From the NCBI RefSeq assembly GCF_029577735.1, contig NZ_JARQTO010000001.1, positions 186,001 through 250,000 of the forward strand: a stretch of 64,000 bases of DNA. Direction: 5' to 3'. Each line of letters opens with the position of its first letter. Positions within the stretch are counted from its first letter, which is position 1. This stretch comes from Exercitatus varius (lineage in GTDB: Bacteria > Pseudomonadota > Gammaproteobacteria > Enterobacterales > Pasteurellaceae). Of the stretch, positions 17,323 through 25,116 are shown piece after piece. A program made the position numbers and the translations under genes. Below the pieces are notes generated by a model. It searched no databases. It was not told where the DNA came from and saw nothing but the letters and a program-made list of their open reading frames with translations.

Positions 17323-17634
17323 ATGAGCCAAAAAACTGTTGATATTTTGCGTGAGTGCATTCCGACTTTTACCGTGTTAAGCGATGAAAACCGCTTGATG
17401 ATTTTGCATATTTTGTTTGAAAACGGCAGTTTGAATGTCAATGATTTGACCGAACGCTTGCATTTATCACGCCCTGCGGTGTCGCATCATCTGAAAATTA
17501 TGTTAGATGCAGGTTTGGTGCGTGTTGAGCAGCAAGGCAAAGAGCGTTATTACACCGTGAGCCTACAACAAGCAGGCGAGCGTTTTCAGCGTTTGATGGC
17601 ATCGTTTATTGCAGACGGCTGTATTCAGCCGTAA
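17323..17634 (+). CDS. ArsR-family repressor
   Basis: A 103-residue ArsR winged-helix protein: TVLSDENRLMILHILFENG, then the recognition helix LHLSRPAVSHHLKIMLDAGL and wing GKERYYTV. It lacks the ELCVCD-type metal site of metal-sensing ArsR proteins; only two Cys (near residue 12 and near the C terminus) remain, which could act as thiol switches. The matching palindromes before itself and before the following Old Yellow Enzyme gene suggest it represses both. Confidence 0.88.
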   Translation: MSQKTVDILRECIPTFTVLSDENRLMILHILFENGSLNVNDLTERLHLSRPAVSHHLKIMLDAGLVRVEQQGKERYYTVSLQQAGERFQRLMASFIADGCIQP

Positions 17635-17651
17635 TTTTTTTACTCAAATAG

Positions 17652-17674
17652 GTTTATGTTTTTAAACTTATAAT
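17652..17674 (+). promoter_or_regulatory. ArsR-type operator copy 2 with -10 element
   Basis: GTTTATGTTTTTAAAC (17652-17667) differs from copy 1 at two positions and abuts a perfect -10 TATAAT at 17669-17674, 18 bases before the OYE start. Confidence 0.65.
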
Positions 17675-17691
17675 CTTAATGGAGCATTTTT

Positions 17692-18903
17692 ATGTTATTT
17701 CAACCCTTTACCTTTGCGAACGGCAAAACCGCCAAAAACCGTTTTTTTAAATCCGCAATGGAAGAACAACTTGCCAAACAAAACCAACCGACAATGCCCT
17801 TGGTGCAACTTTATGACACTTGGGCAAAGGGTGGGGCGGGCGTGTTGGTGACGGGCAATGTGATGGTCGCCGAAAACGGCAAAGGTTCGATCAACGATGT
17901 GGTACTCACAGACGAACGCAGCTTGTCAACGTTGCAACAATGGGCAAAAGCAGGCACACAAAACGATACTTTGCTGATTATGCAGATTAACCACGCAGGC
18001 AAACAGTCGCCAAAAGTGCTGTCGCCCACGCCTGTGGCGCCGAGTGCGGTGGCATTGCAGGGAATGGACGGCTTTATCAATCCGCCAAGAGCCTTAACCG
18101 AAGCGGAAATCGACACTTTAATTGAGCAATTTGCTACCACTGCAAAAATTGCCGAAAAAGCAGGCTTTTCAGGGGTGCAAATTCACGCCGCACACGGCTA
18201 TTTAATCAGTCAGTTTTTATCGCCACACCACAACCGCCGTGAAGACAAATGGGGTGGCAGCCTTGAAAATCGTATGCGGTTTTTAGTGGAAATTTACCAC
18301 ACCATTCGAGCGGCGGTGCAGCCTGAATTTTTAGTCGGCTTGAAACTCAATTCAGCGGATTTCCAAAAAGGCGGTTTTGATGAAGCGGACAGCATTCAAG
18401 TGGTACAAAAAATGGCGGAATTGGGCATTGATTTTATTGAAATTTCAGGCGGTAACTATGAAAACCCAGAAATGTTATCCACCAAAGCCAGCAGCCAAAA
18501 ACGCGAGGCTTTTTTCTTGGATTACGCCGAAAAAGCCCGTGCCGTCTGCAACGCACCACTGATTATCACAGGCGGTTTTCGTAGTGAAAACGCAATGAAT
18601 GAAGCACTGCAAAGCGGACATCTGGACTTTATCCGTATCGCCCGACCTTTTGCCTTACAACCCGATTTACCGAACCAAATTCAGCAAGGCAACTATCAAA
18701 CCCTCGTGACCAACCGCATCAAAACAGGTTTCGCCCCTGTGGATAACAAACTCGGTGCGGTGCTGGAAATGGATTGGTATATGGCACAAATGGCGTTAAT
18801 CGGCAATGGCAAACAGCCAAATCCGAAACTTTCACCGTGGAAAGTGTTATTCAAAACTCTTTGGGAAAACGGCAAAGCAGGGTTGAGTACGGGGAGATCT
18901 TAG
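17692..18903 (+). CDS. Old Yellow Enzyme-family NADH:flavin oxidoreductase
   Basis: A 403-residue FMN TIM-barrel ene-reductase. The family signature VQIHAAHGYLISQFLSPHHN and then RREDKWGGSLENRMRFLVEI (about residues 163-200) is complete, and FIRIARPFALQPDL near the C terminus is the phosphate-binding strand. It reduces activated C=C bonds of enones and quinone-like electrophiles. It is behind an ArsR operator, so probably induced by its own substrates. In some Gram-positive bacteria OYE genes accompany sirtuin-macrodomain operons; here such an operon lies about 7 kb away. Confidence 0.92.
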   Translation: MLFQPFTFANGKTAKNRFFKSAMEEQLAKQNQPTMPLVQLYDTWAKGGAGVLVTGNVMVAENGKGSINDVVLTDERSLSTLQQWAKAGTQNDTLLIMQINHAGKQSPKVLSPTPVAPSAVALQGMDGFINPPRALTEAEIDTLIEQFATTAKIAEKAGFSGVQIHAAHGYLISQFLSPHHNRREDKWGGSLENRMRFLVEIYHTIRAAVQPEFLVGLKLNSADFQKGGFDEADSIQVVQKMAELGIDFIEISGGNYENPEMLSTKASSQKREAFFLDYAEKARAVCNAPLIITGGFRSENAMNEALQSGHLDFIRIARPFALQPDLPNQIQQGNYQTLVTNRIKTGFAPVDNKLGAVLEMDWYMAQMALIGNGKQPNPKLSPWKVLFKTLWENGKAGLSTGRS

Positions 18904-18905
18904 GA

Positions 18906-18950
18906 AAGTGCGGTCGGTTTGCAAAAAGTTTTGTCAATCCGACCGCTTGT
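18906..18950. terminator. Uptake-signal inverted repeat between OYE and HxlR genes
   Basis: AGTGCGGTCGG pairs with CCGACCGCTT between convergent genes. The left arm is a Haemophilus-type core and the right arm an Apl-type core (ACCGCTTGT, 18942-18950), a hybrid of the two dialects. Confidence 0.6.
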
Positions 18951-18956
18951 AAACCA

Positions 18957-19322
18957 CTACTTTTCCTGACTTCGCAAAATCCCTTCTAAATTCTCTTCCA
19001 ACCAGTCCACTAAATTCACAAGGCGACTGCCTGCCTCTTTGCCGTAATCCGTTAGCGAGTATTCAACGTGTGGTGGCACAGTATTGTAGGATTTGCGATT
19101 GAGCATACCGTCTTGTTCCAACTGTTGCAGCGTTTGGGTCAGCATTCGCTCGCTCACGCCTTCAATCTCTTTGCGAATTTCGCTAAATCGTTTTGTGCCT
19201 TTCATCAATACAATCATCACCAACACACCCCAGCGGTTAGTCAGATGTTGCAAAATCTGTCTAGAGGGACATTGTGAGGCCAAAACACAGCCCCGTTCTG
19301 CCGAATTTGAAAAATTTTTCAT
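18957..19322 (-). CDS. HxlR-family winged-helix regulator (copy 2)
   Basis: A 121-residue HxlR protein nearly identical over most of its length to copy 1 at 6146-6508; differences concentrate in the first 20 and last 20 residues. It keeps the sensor-position Cys in QCPSRQILQ and adds a second Cys at RGCVLA. It is followed, on the same strand upstream, by the GNAT gene at 19341, and the operator it probably binds is 0.8 kb away at 20094 in front of the NAD(P)H-binding gene. Confidence 0.9.
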   Translation of the reverse strand: MKNFSNSAERGCVLASQCPSRQILQHLTNRWGVLVMIVLMKGTKRFSEIRKEIEGVSERMLTQTLQQLEQDGMLNRKSYNTVPPHVEYSLTDYGKEAGSRLVNLVDWLEENLEGILRSQEK

Positions 19323-19340
19323 TTTTATTTCATTGAGCTT

Positions 19341-20033
19341 TTATTCATCATTTAATGCTGTACGTTGTTGCCCGTTTTCATCAAAATTTTCAGGTTGTAA
19401 CCAGCGTTCAAATTTGGGTTTCATCGCTTGATATTCTTCTTCAATCATTGAATACCAATTGGTATCTCGCGTGCGATTTTTATACACTTGTGCTCGGCGA
19501 AAGGTGCCTTCAAAATGAAAACCTAAGCGTTTTGCTGCACGGTTAGAGGGCGCATTTAAGCTGTCGCATTTCCATTCATAACGGCGATATTGTAAGACTT
19601 CAAACACATATTGCATGACTAAAAACTGGGCTTCAGTTGCTAAATGTGATTGCTTTAATTCATCGCCATAAAGCACCCAGCCCATTTCGATGACACGATT
19701 GGCCGTATCAATACGCATTAAGGAAAATGTTCCAATGGTTTTGCCTGAGATTTTATCTACAATCGCCAAATAATAGGGATCGTGAGATTGTGCCATTTTT
19801 TCAAAATACCCCCGAAAATCCGCTTGATTTTTAAAGGCTTCAATAGGCAAATAAGTCCATTGTGCTTCGGGGCTTTCCGCACCATAAAAACGGTAGGCAT
19901 CCTCAAAATGCTTAAGATTGATTGGTTCAACAATGGTATAACGCCCGATTAGCTGTTGAATATGGGGTTGCTGTCCTACTGAATAATCCGTTAATGTTTC
20001 CCCGATGGGTTGATTGAGGTGGTTGAGCGGCAT
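19341..20033 (-). CDS. GNAT-family N-acetyltransferase, RimJ/RimL type
   Basis: A 230-residue GNAT acetyltransferase. The acetyl-CoA region is seen in GTFSLMRIDTANRVIEMGWVLYGDEL and the ribosomal-protein acetyltransferase-like end LNAPSNRAAKRLGFHFEGTF plus ARVYKN-like RAQVYKNRTRDTNWYSM. The gene lies between HxlR copy 2 and its probable operator, and all three share the minus strand direction away from the operator, so the operator region may fire in both directions. Substrate unknown. Confidence 0.85.
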   Translation of the reverse strand: MPLNHLNQPIGETLTDYSVGQQPHIQQLIGRYTIVEPINLKHFEDAYRFYGAESPEAQWTYLPIEAFKNQADFRGYFEKMAQSHDPYYLAIVDKISGKTIGTFSLMRIDTANRVIEMGWVLYGDELKQSHLATEAQFLVMQYVFEVLQYRRYEWKCDSLNAPSNRAAKRLGFHFEGTFRRAQVYKNRTRDTNWYSMIEEEYQAMKPKFERWLQPENFDENGQQRTALNDE

Positions 20034-20093
20034 AATAGCATCCTTTTTTGAAATAAAGTTTTAATAAATTCAATGAGTTATAAAATATTTGTG

Positions 20094-20143
20094 TACTTAC
20101 ATTTTTGTAAGTACTTACACAAAGTAAGTTTTTGTCATATACT
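20094..20143 (+). promoter_or_regulatory. HxlR-type operator and promoter, copy B
   Basis: Dyad TACTTACATTTTTGTAAGTA (20094-20113) followed by CTTACACAAAGTAAG and a TATACT -10 at 20138-20143. The leader downstream (CACATCAAC, TTAATCAACTTAA) is shared with copies A and D. Confidence 0.75.
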
Positions 20144-20187
20144 ACGCCACATCAACAATTTAATCAACTTAATAGAAGGAAAACAAA

Positions 20188-20847
20188 ATGAAAAAAATCG
20201 CAGTTATTGGTGCAACAGGTTATGTAGGCAGTGCGATAGTGGCGGAATTAGCCAGTCGTGGGCATCAAGTAACCGCATTTGCGCGTAACACCGACAAAGT
20301 AGCAAAAGCAGACAACATTCAAGCGGTAAGTTTTGATGTCAATTCTGCGGATTTTGCTGAGCAGCTAAAAGGCTTTGATGCGGTAGTGAGTGCTTTTAAC
20401 CCAGGCTGGACAAATCCAAATATCGCCGAAGATTTCACTCGTGGGGCGAATGCGATTACCGAAGCAGCAAAAGCCGCACAAGTCCCCTATTTATTGATTG
20501 TGGGCGGAGCAGGCAGCTTGTACGTTGCACCCAATGTGCAACTAATTGACACAGACGCTTTCCCGAAAGAGATTTTTGCCGGTGCCAATGCGGCGCGTAA
20601 TCTGCTCAACGACTTGCGTGACCGCCGTGATGTAAACTGGGCGTTTATTTCTCCACCAGCCTTATTGGGTGCAGACGCAGGTTTCAGCGAAGACCGCACA
20701 GGCGAATACCGTTTAGGCAACGAAGAATTGTTGATGAACGGCGAAGCGCCAGCAGGCATCAGTGTAGCAGATTTGGCAATTGCCATCGCAGACGATGCGG
20801 AACAACAAGCACATTTGTTTAAACGTTTTACCGTGGCGAGCAAGTAG
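20188..20847 (+). CDS. NAD(P)H-binding oxidoreductase (paralogue 1)
   Basis: A 219-residue atypical SDR of the NmrA/YwnB-like group. The nucleotide motif IAVIGATGYVGSAIVAELA is at the N terminus, with the second-strand Arg (FARNTDK) that favours NADPH. VGGAGSLYVAPN and SPPALLGADAGFSEDRTG are typical of the family. Relatives reduce quinones or other electrophiles, or act as redox-linked regulators. It is strongly similar along its whole length to the gene at 31013, and both sit behind the same operator type. Confidence 0.87.
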   Translation: MKKIAVIGATGYVGSAIVAELASRGHQVTAFARNTDKVAKADNIQAVSFDVNSADFAEQLKGFDAVVSAFNPGWTNPNIAEDFTRGANAITEAAKAAQVPYLLIVGGAGSLYVAPNVQLIDTDAFPKEIFAGANAARNLLNDLRDRRDVNWAFISPPALLGADAGFSEDRTGEYRLGNEELLMNGEAPAGISVADLAIAIADDAEQQAHLFKRFTVASK

Positions 20848-20957
20848 TTTGGTATGAAAAGAGCGGTGGGATTTTAAGAATGCTTTGCACATCGTAAATT
20901 TTATTTCAAATCCGATCGCTTGTTGTTTCAGATCGCTTGTTCCTTCTAGCTCCTCAG

Positions 20958-21389
20958 CTAAGGGGAGAAAGTCATCGTGACTTTTCCTGCACCGACTGCA
21001 TTTTTGAGCTGTGCGGTATTTTTGATTTTGCCTAATTTGGTATAACGATAGGATGACTGGAAACTTTCGTAAAACACCACTAAGGTATTGCCGCCCCAAA
21101 GCATAATATCGCCCGCTTCAATGCGACCGACCGCTTGGTCGTTGCGGCTTAAGGCTTTTGGCAATTCGGCAAATTTTTCATTGCGTTGATGATCTTGCAT
21201 TGTGAAGGTTAAGGGCAAAAGTGCGGTCAATTCTTTTGCTGCTTGTGTGTCGGCTAATTCTGTGCTGAACGTAGATTGCCCAATGGTAATATTCATTGTA
21301 TTTCCTCGATATTTAACGGTATTTTCTGCTGCGGCGTTTGGGATCATAAAGATTGAAAGCAATAAGCCGAGTAGTCCTGTTTTTCGCAT
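20958..21389 (-). CDS. Secreted cyclophilin-like (DUF369-type) protein
   Basis: A 143-residue protein with a signal peptide (RKTGLLGLLLSIFMIPNAAA) and a cyclophilin-like beta-barrel of the TM1367/DUF369 type: TLAFT-like LPLTFTMQDHQRNEKFAELP, VGRIEAGDIMLWGGNTLVVFY, and YTKLGKI. No peptidyl-prolyl isomerase active site is established in this family. It is in line with the ABM gene 28 bases upstream on the same strand, so they are likely co-transcribed. Confidence 0.8.
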   Translation of the reverse strand: MRKTGLLGLLLSIFMIPNAAAENTVKYRGNTMNITIGQSTFSTELADTQAAKELTALLPLTFTMQDHQRNEKFAELPKALSRNDQAVGRIEAGDIMLWGGNTLVVFYESFQSSYRYTKLGKIKNTAQLKNAVGAGKVTMTFSP

Positions 21390-21416
21390 TGTTCGTTACC
21401 TTAAGACGTTACATAC

Positions 21417-21788
21417 TTACGGCACAACCACCGCTTTTGAACCAAACACCACAGGATGGGTTTCAATCATTTTGCGTGACACAATCATCTCTTTTGCACC
21501 ATTAAGCCACGCTTGAAAATGGGGTGAGGCACGGTGGGCTTGATAGGCGGTTTCATCGGCATAGGCTTCCACGACATAAAATTTGTTCGGGTCGGTTTTG
21601 TCGGTCATTACATACATTCCCAACACACCTTGCTCGGTATTGACCGATTGGCGAATATTGTGTTTGCCTAATTCGGTGAATTGTTCCACGCTTTCGGGGC
21701 GGATTTGCATTTCAAAAATGCGGATAATGGGTTCGGCTTGGGTTGATAAACTCATTGTTAGTCCTAATAAAAAAGCCCATTTTTTCAT
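21417..21788 (-). CDS. Secreted antibiotic-biosynthesis-monooxygenase-like protein
   Basis: A 123-residue protein: signal peptide (KKWAFLLGLTMSLSTQA) then an ABM/YgiN-like dimeric alpha-beta barrel, with TELGKHNIRQSVNTEQGVLG and FYVVEAYADETAYQAHRASP as family hallmarks. YgiN-type proteins act on quinols, which fits the neighbours. The export signal is unusual since most relatives are cytoplasmic. Probably first gene of a two-gene unit with the cyclophilin-like protein. Confidence 0.83.
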   Translation of the reverse strand: MKKWAFLLGLTMSLSTQAEPIIRIFEMQIRPESVEQFTELGKHNIRQSVNTEQGVLGMYVMTDKTDPNKFYVVEAYADETAYQAHRASPHFQAWLNGAKEMIVSRKMIETHPVVFGSKAVVVP

Positions 21789-21872
21789 TGTGTTTTACCT
21801 ATAAATTCTGTAAAAGTGCGGTAAGTTTTTTAAAAGTTTTCGATATTATATCGTTTTTGCACAAAATCATTC

Positions 21873-21900
21873 GTAGGGACAAAAGATATTTTGCCCCTAC
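21873..21900. repeat. Short GTAGGG...CCCTAC palindromic repeat
   Basis: GTAGGGACAAAAGATA followed by TTTTGCCCCTAC forms an imperfect hairpin. It shares its ends with the larger GTAGGGGCGGG palindromes at 41400 and 52939. Confidence 0.5.
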
Positions 21901-21911
21901 AATATAGGAAT

Positions 21912-22661
21912 TTACCAAGGTTGAGTAGTCGGGCCCAGTGTGAATTCAGAGATATTGGTATCTTCGGGTTGGTTTAACGCAAATGCCACCACGTTTGCTA
22001 CACGTTCGGCGGGGATTTCGTAAGTGTCATATAAACCACGCATTGCTTCAGCCATTTCAGGATTAGTAATTCCCGCCACCAACTCGGACTGTACCGCCGC
22101 AGGATAAATCGTTGCGGTGCGAATGTTTGTGCCGGCTTGTGCGCTTTCCATTCGTAAGCCTTCCATAATCGCTTTAACCGCCCATTTGGTGCCGCAATAC
22201 ACCGTGCCGCCGGGGTATACTTTTAAGCCTGCAACGGAAGAAGTCGCTAAAATATGTCCTGATTTTTGTGCTTCAAAAGTCGGTAACACGGCGGCAATAC
22301 CGTTTAATACGCCTTTGATATTGACATCAATCATGGCATTCCAGTTGTCGGTTTCCAAGGCTGAAAGCGGCGAACTCGGCATCAATCCGGCATTTAAGAA
22401 AATCGCATCTACTTTGCCGAAAGTGGATTTGGCTAGTGCGACTAAGGCTTGATTGTCTTCCGCTTTGACGACATCGGTAACACGATACACCGCTTCGCCA
22501 CCGTTGGCTTTAATGTTGTTTACGATGGCTTGTAATTTATCTTCACGGCGTGCGCCCAGCACTAATTTCGCCCCTGCTTGCGCCAGTTTATAAGCGGTGG
22601 CTTCACCAATACCGCTGCTTGCACCGGTAATAATCACGACTTTGTTTTCAATGTTGTTCAT
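21912..22661 (-). CDS. Short-chain dehydrogenase/reductase, YdfG-like
   Basis: A 249-residue classical SDR. Cofactor motif TGASSGIGEATAYKL (about residues 12-26), NAGLMPSSPL, catalytic Ser in ATSSVAG and Tyr/Lys in YCGTKWAVK (about 155-163) are all present. Relatives reduce 3-hydroxy acid derivatives or small carbonyls. It is the last gene of a three-gene minus-strand run (22963-23526, 22664-22963, this gene), with a 2-base gap upstream, and its operon diverges from a LysR gene. Confidence 0.9.
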   Translation of the reverse strand: MNNIENKVVIITGASSGIGEATAYKLAQAGAKLVLGARREDKLQAIVNNIKANGGEAVYRVTDVVKAEDNQALVALAKSTFGKVDAIFLNAGLMPSSPLSALETDNWNAMIDVNIKGVLNGIAAVLPTFEAQKSGHILATSSVAGLKVYPGGTVYCGTKWAVKAIMEGLRMESAQAGTNIRTATIYPAAVQSELVAGITNPEMAEAMRGLYDTYEIPAERVANVVAFALNQPEDTNISEFTLGPTTQPW

Positions 22662-22663
22662 TT

Positions 22664-22963
22664 TTATGCTCCTTGAAATTGTTGGATATTTTCCGCCACC
22701 ATTGCTGCTTTGAACTCACGGATCTGGTAATCGGCTAAATCGGGGTAATACACATCTTCGGCTAGAATTTGTTCTAGTTGTGCACGGTTCTCGGTTTGGG
22801 CAATAATCACACCGGCACGTTCTTTATCTAAATAAGGACCGAGTAATAAAAAGTTGCCTTGTTGGAAATATTTGGCAAACCACGCACGATGTGCGTCAAG
22901 TTGTTTAGCTTGTTCTTCTTCGGATAAGCTTTCATTTTTTAATGAAATATCAATTAAATACAT
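22664..22963 (-). CDS. YCII-family protein
   Basis: A 99-residue YciI-like ferredoxin-fold protein. HRAWFAKYFQQGNFLLLGPYLD holds the usual His and the dimer core, and REFKAAMV the C-terminal strand. Its start codon overlaps the stop of the upstream flavodoxin-fold gene by one base (TAATG), so the two are translationally coupled. YciI relatives are sometimes dehalogenase-like, but no activity is established. Confidence 0.85.
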   Translation of the reverse strand: MYLIDISLKNESLSEEEQAKQLDAHRAWFAKYFQQGNFLLLGPYLDKERAGVIIAQTENRAQLEQILAEDVYYPDLADYQIREFKAAMVAENIQQFQGA

Positions 22964-23526
22964 TATTTTTCTCCAATTAATTCATTGATGGTTTGAATAA
23001 GTTGCTCGGCATATTCATGCGCTGTTTGTTTTTGCTCTGCAATTTTTTCTTCGTTACGCCCCACATAACTCACACCGTTCAAATAGCTGATATTCTGTAA
23101 ATCTAATTGGCATAACGCCGCAATACTTTCAAAAGGGGCAACCAATTGCGCCATTGTGTGTTTCATCACAGCATCTTCTTGATAAGCCACTTCGGGTGCG
23201 CCGGTTGTGATGGAAATCACTAATTTTTTACCGCCTAATTTCGCCGTTGAACCGTGAGCAAAACCGTGTAAAAACACTTCGTCTAACCATTTTTTCATCA
23301 GAGCAGGCATTGAATACCAGTAAAACGGAAATTGCCACACAATCACATCGGCATTGAGCAAAGCTTGCTGTTCGGCGGTAACATCAATTTGTTCGGTTGG
23401 GTAGAGCGTATCTAATCGGCGAATTTCCACCGAATTTAGACCGCTTGCTAGGCTGTCGATAATGGTTTTGTTGGCGATAGATTGCGATAAATTCGGGTGT
23501 CCTGAAATCACTAAAACCTTTTTCAT
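22963..23526 (-). CDS. Flavodoxin-fold NAD(P)H oxidoreductase (KefF/MdaB type)
   Basis: A 187-residue flavodoxin-fold quinone reductase. VLVISGHPNLSQSIANKTI forms the FMN phosphate loop, WQFPFYWYSMPALMKKWLDEV and LVISITTGAPE are the family signatures. The Met at 23526 is preferred because CAGGAGAACAAA precedes it; the upstream in-frame Met would reach into the LysR operator. First gene of the flavodoxin-YCII-SDR operon, which diverges from the LysR gene at 23630 and is its likely target. Confidence 0.9.
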   Translation of the reverse strand: MKKVLVISGHPNLSQSIANKTIIDSLASGLNSVEIRRLDTLYPTEQIDVTAEQQALLNADVIVWQFPFYWYSMPALMKKWLDEVFLHGFAHGSTAKLGGKKLVISITTGAPEVAYQEDAVMKHTMAQLVAPFESIAALCQLDLQNISYLNGVSYVGRNEEKIAEQKQTAHEYAEQLIQTINELIGEK

Positions 23527-23581
23527 TTTGTTCTCCTGTTGGGTTTTGATGGGTGTATTGTAATGGGAGATTGATTGCACT

Positions 23582-23606
23582 ACAATCAATAAAAATAGAA
23601 TTGTCT
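23582..23606. promoter_or_regulatory. LysR binding region between divergent operon and LysR gene
   Basis: ACAAT and ATTGT arms flank an A/T-rich core (LysR T-N11-A style). Almost the same sequence occurs at 7973-7995. Confidence 0.55.
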
Positions 23607-23629
23607 ATTGCTAAAAAGAGAATAATGAG

Positions 23630-24526
23630 ATGAACAAACTCGATGCGATTAAATATTTTTGCCTTGCCAGCGAAACCTTGAATTTTCGGGAAACAGCAAT
23701 GCAGCTGGCGGTTTCGCCATCAGTGGTAACTCGTGTGATTGCGGAATTGGAACAGGAATTGGGCGAGCAGTTGTTTAAGCGAAATACGCGCCAAATTCGC
23801 CTGACCAATTTTGGCGAGCAGTTTTTGATTAAGGCAAAACAACTGCTGGCGGACACCGATAATCTGTTCAAACTCGGCAAGCAACAAACGGACGAAATGG
23901 CAGGCGTGGTGCGGATTACCTTTCCCCGTTGGCGTGAAAATGACAAAATTCTGGACGAACTTCTGACCGCACTTGCGCCGTATCCGCAGTTGGTGATTGA
24001 TTGGCGTGAAGATATGACCAAATTTGATGCGGTGGAACATCGCATTGATATTGGCTTGCGTATTGGACCTGAGCCGAACCCGAATTTTATTATCCGTAAA
24101 ATTGCCGATTTACAAGATTGGATTGTCGCTTCGCCGAAATTACTGGAACGATTGGGAACGCCGAAAGATTTAGATGACTTGCAGCGCAATTTCCCCTTTT
24201 CCTTGCCGATCAACGTAGAAACAGGGCGAGCGTGGGATTTAGCGATGAATGACGAGCAAAAACTGCTACCGAGAGAAGTTAATTTTTATAGCACTGACCC
24301 TGAATGTGAGCTAAAAGCAGTATTGCGCGGCAATGTGGTTGGTTTTATCAGCGAGCTGTTTTGCAAACCGTATTTTGACCGCAGCGAGTTAGTGAAGTTA
24401 TTTCCTGAATTGCCAATTGATAAATGGCAATTGTATTTATACCGCCCGTATCAAACCATTACCTCACCTCGTGTGCTGTTTGTGTTTGACCGTTTAACGG
24501 AGATTTTGAAAAAGCGTTATACATAA
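23630..24526 (+). CDS. LysR-family regulator
   Basis: A 298-residue LysR protein: HTH in FCLASETLNFRETAMQLAV then VVTRVIAELEQELGEQLFKR, followed by an effector domain. It is closely related to the LysR at 42530-43447 (shared NKLDA and ASETLNFRETA start). It is divergent from the flavodoxin-YCII-SDR operon with a dyad between them. Ends with an uptake-signal dyad at about 24528-24575. Confidence 0.9.
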   Translation: MNKLDAIKYFCLASETLNFRETAMQLAVSPSVVTRVIAELEQELGEQLFKRNTRQIRLTNFGEQFLIKAKQLLADTDNLFKLGKQQTDEMAGVVRITFPRWRENDKILDELLTALAPYPQLVIDWREDMTKFDAVEHRIDIGLRIGPEPNPNFIIRKIADLQDWIVASPKLLERLGTPKDLDDLQRNFPFSLPINVETGRAWDLAMNDEQKLLPREVNFYSTDPECELKAVLRGNVVGFISELFCKPYFDRSELVKLFPELPIDKWQLYLYRPYQTITSPRVLFVFDRLTEILKKRYT

Positions 24527-24645
24527 AAGTGCGGTCAAATTTTTAAAAGTTTTTTTGCCGATTTGATCGCTTATTCTCTGCCTTTTCGAATAAAAAGGCA
24601 CTTTAAATGTCTTAAAAATCAATAAATTATAAAATAATTCCAAAT

Positions 24646-24693
24646 CTTACCTTTTTGTAAGTACTTCTCAAAAGTAAGCTGAATTTCTATACT
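24646..24693 (+). promoter_or_regulatory. HxlR-type operator and promoter, copy C (sirtuin operon)
   Basis: CTTACCTTTTTGTAAG (24646-24661), then TACTTCTCAAAAGTAAG, and TATACT at 24688-24693 repeat the architecture of copies A, B and D. It places the sirtuin-macrodomain operon under the same control as the NAD(P)H-binding genes. Confidence 0.75.
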
Positions 24694-24694
24694 A

Positions 24695-24719
24695 CTTCCT
24701 AAAACTTACTTTTAGGAAG
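24695..24719 (+). promoter_or_regulatory. Perfect 5'UTR hairpin covering the ribosome site
   Basis: CTTCCTAAAA (24695-24704) pairs perfectly with TTTTAGGAAG (24710-24719), loop CTTAC. The AGGAAG Shine-Dalgarno of the next gene is inside the right arm, 6 bases before its ATG. Confidence 0.65.
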
Positions 24720-24725
24720 TGAAAA

Positions 24726-25115
24726 ATGCTGTTTATCTTATTACTCATTTTGAGTGTTATCTTTATTTTTGCGGTTCGGCAGAAACCACGCTTACTGCAT
24801 TTCGGTACGTTTCGTTTTGCTAAAACGATTACCCACAATCAACAACGTTTTTATCTGGAAGAAGTGGCGTTTGACAATCGGCAGCAAGCCATTCACGGTT
24901 ATTTTCAGCTTGCCCCTGTCTTGCAAAATTATGGCGAGGTGCAAGAAACGGCGTACGATTTTTTTGATTTTTATTCGGTGGTGTTGCGGTTTGACGGCTG
25001 CACGATGAAACTGGTGCGGCGGTTGGATAATGTGCGTTTAATCAAAAGCGAGCAGCCGATGTCCATTGCCGAATTTGAACAACAGATTGCCGAGATTGCT
25101 TATCGGGAGGTTTAA
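24726..25115 (+). CDS. Small membrane-anchored protein of unknown function
   Basis: A 129-residue protein not recognised as a named family. It starts with one hydrophobic helix (LFILLLILSVIFIFAV, about residues 2-17) followed by a soluble domain of about 110 residues rich in aromatic residues and beta-type alternation (RFYLEEVAFDN, YDFFDFYSVVLRFDG). It is the first gene of the operon with the sirtuin and macrodomain (the next ATG is one base after its stop codon), so it may be a membrane anchor or partner for them. Its ribosome site is sequestered in a hairpin. Confidence 0.75.
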   Translation: MLFILLLILSVIFIFAVRQKPRLLHFGTFRFAKTITHNQQRFYLEEVAFDNRQQAIHGYFQLAPVLQNYGEVQETAYDFFDFYSVVLRFDGCTMKLVRRLDNVRLIKSEQPMSIAEFEQQIAEIAYREV

Positions 25116-25116
25116 C

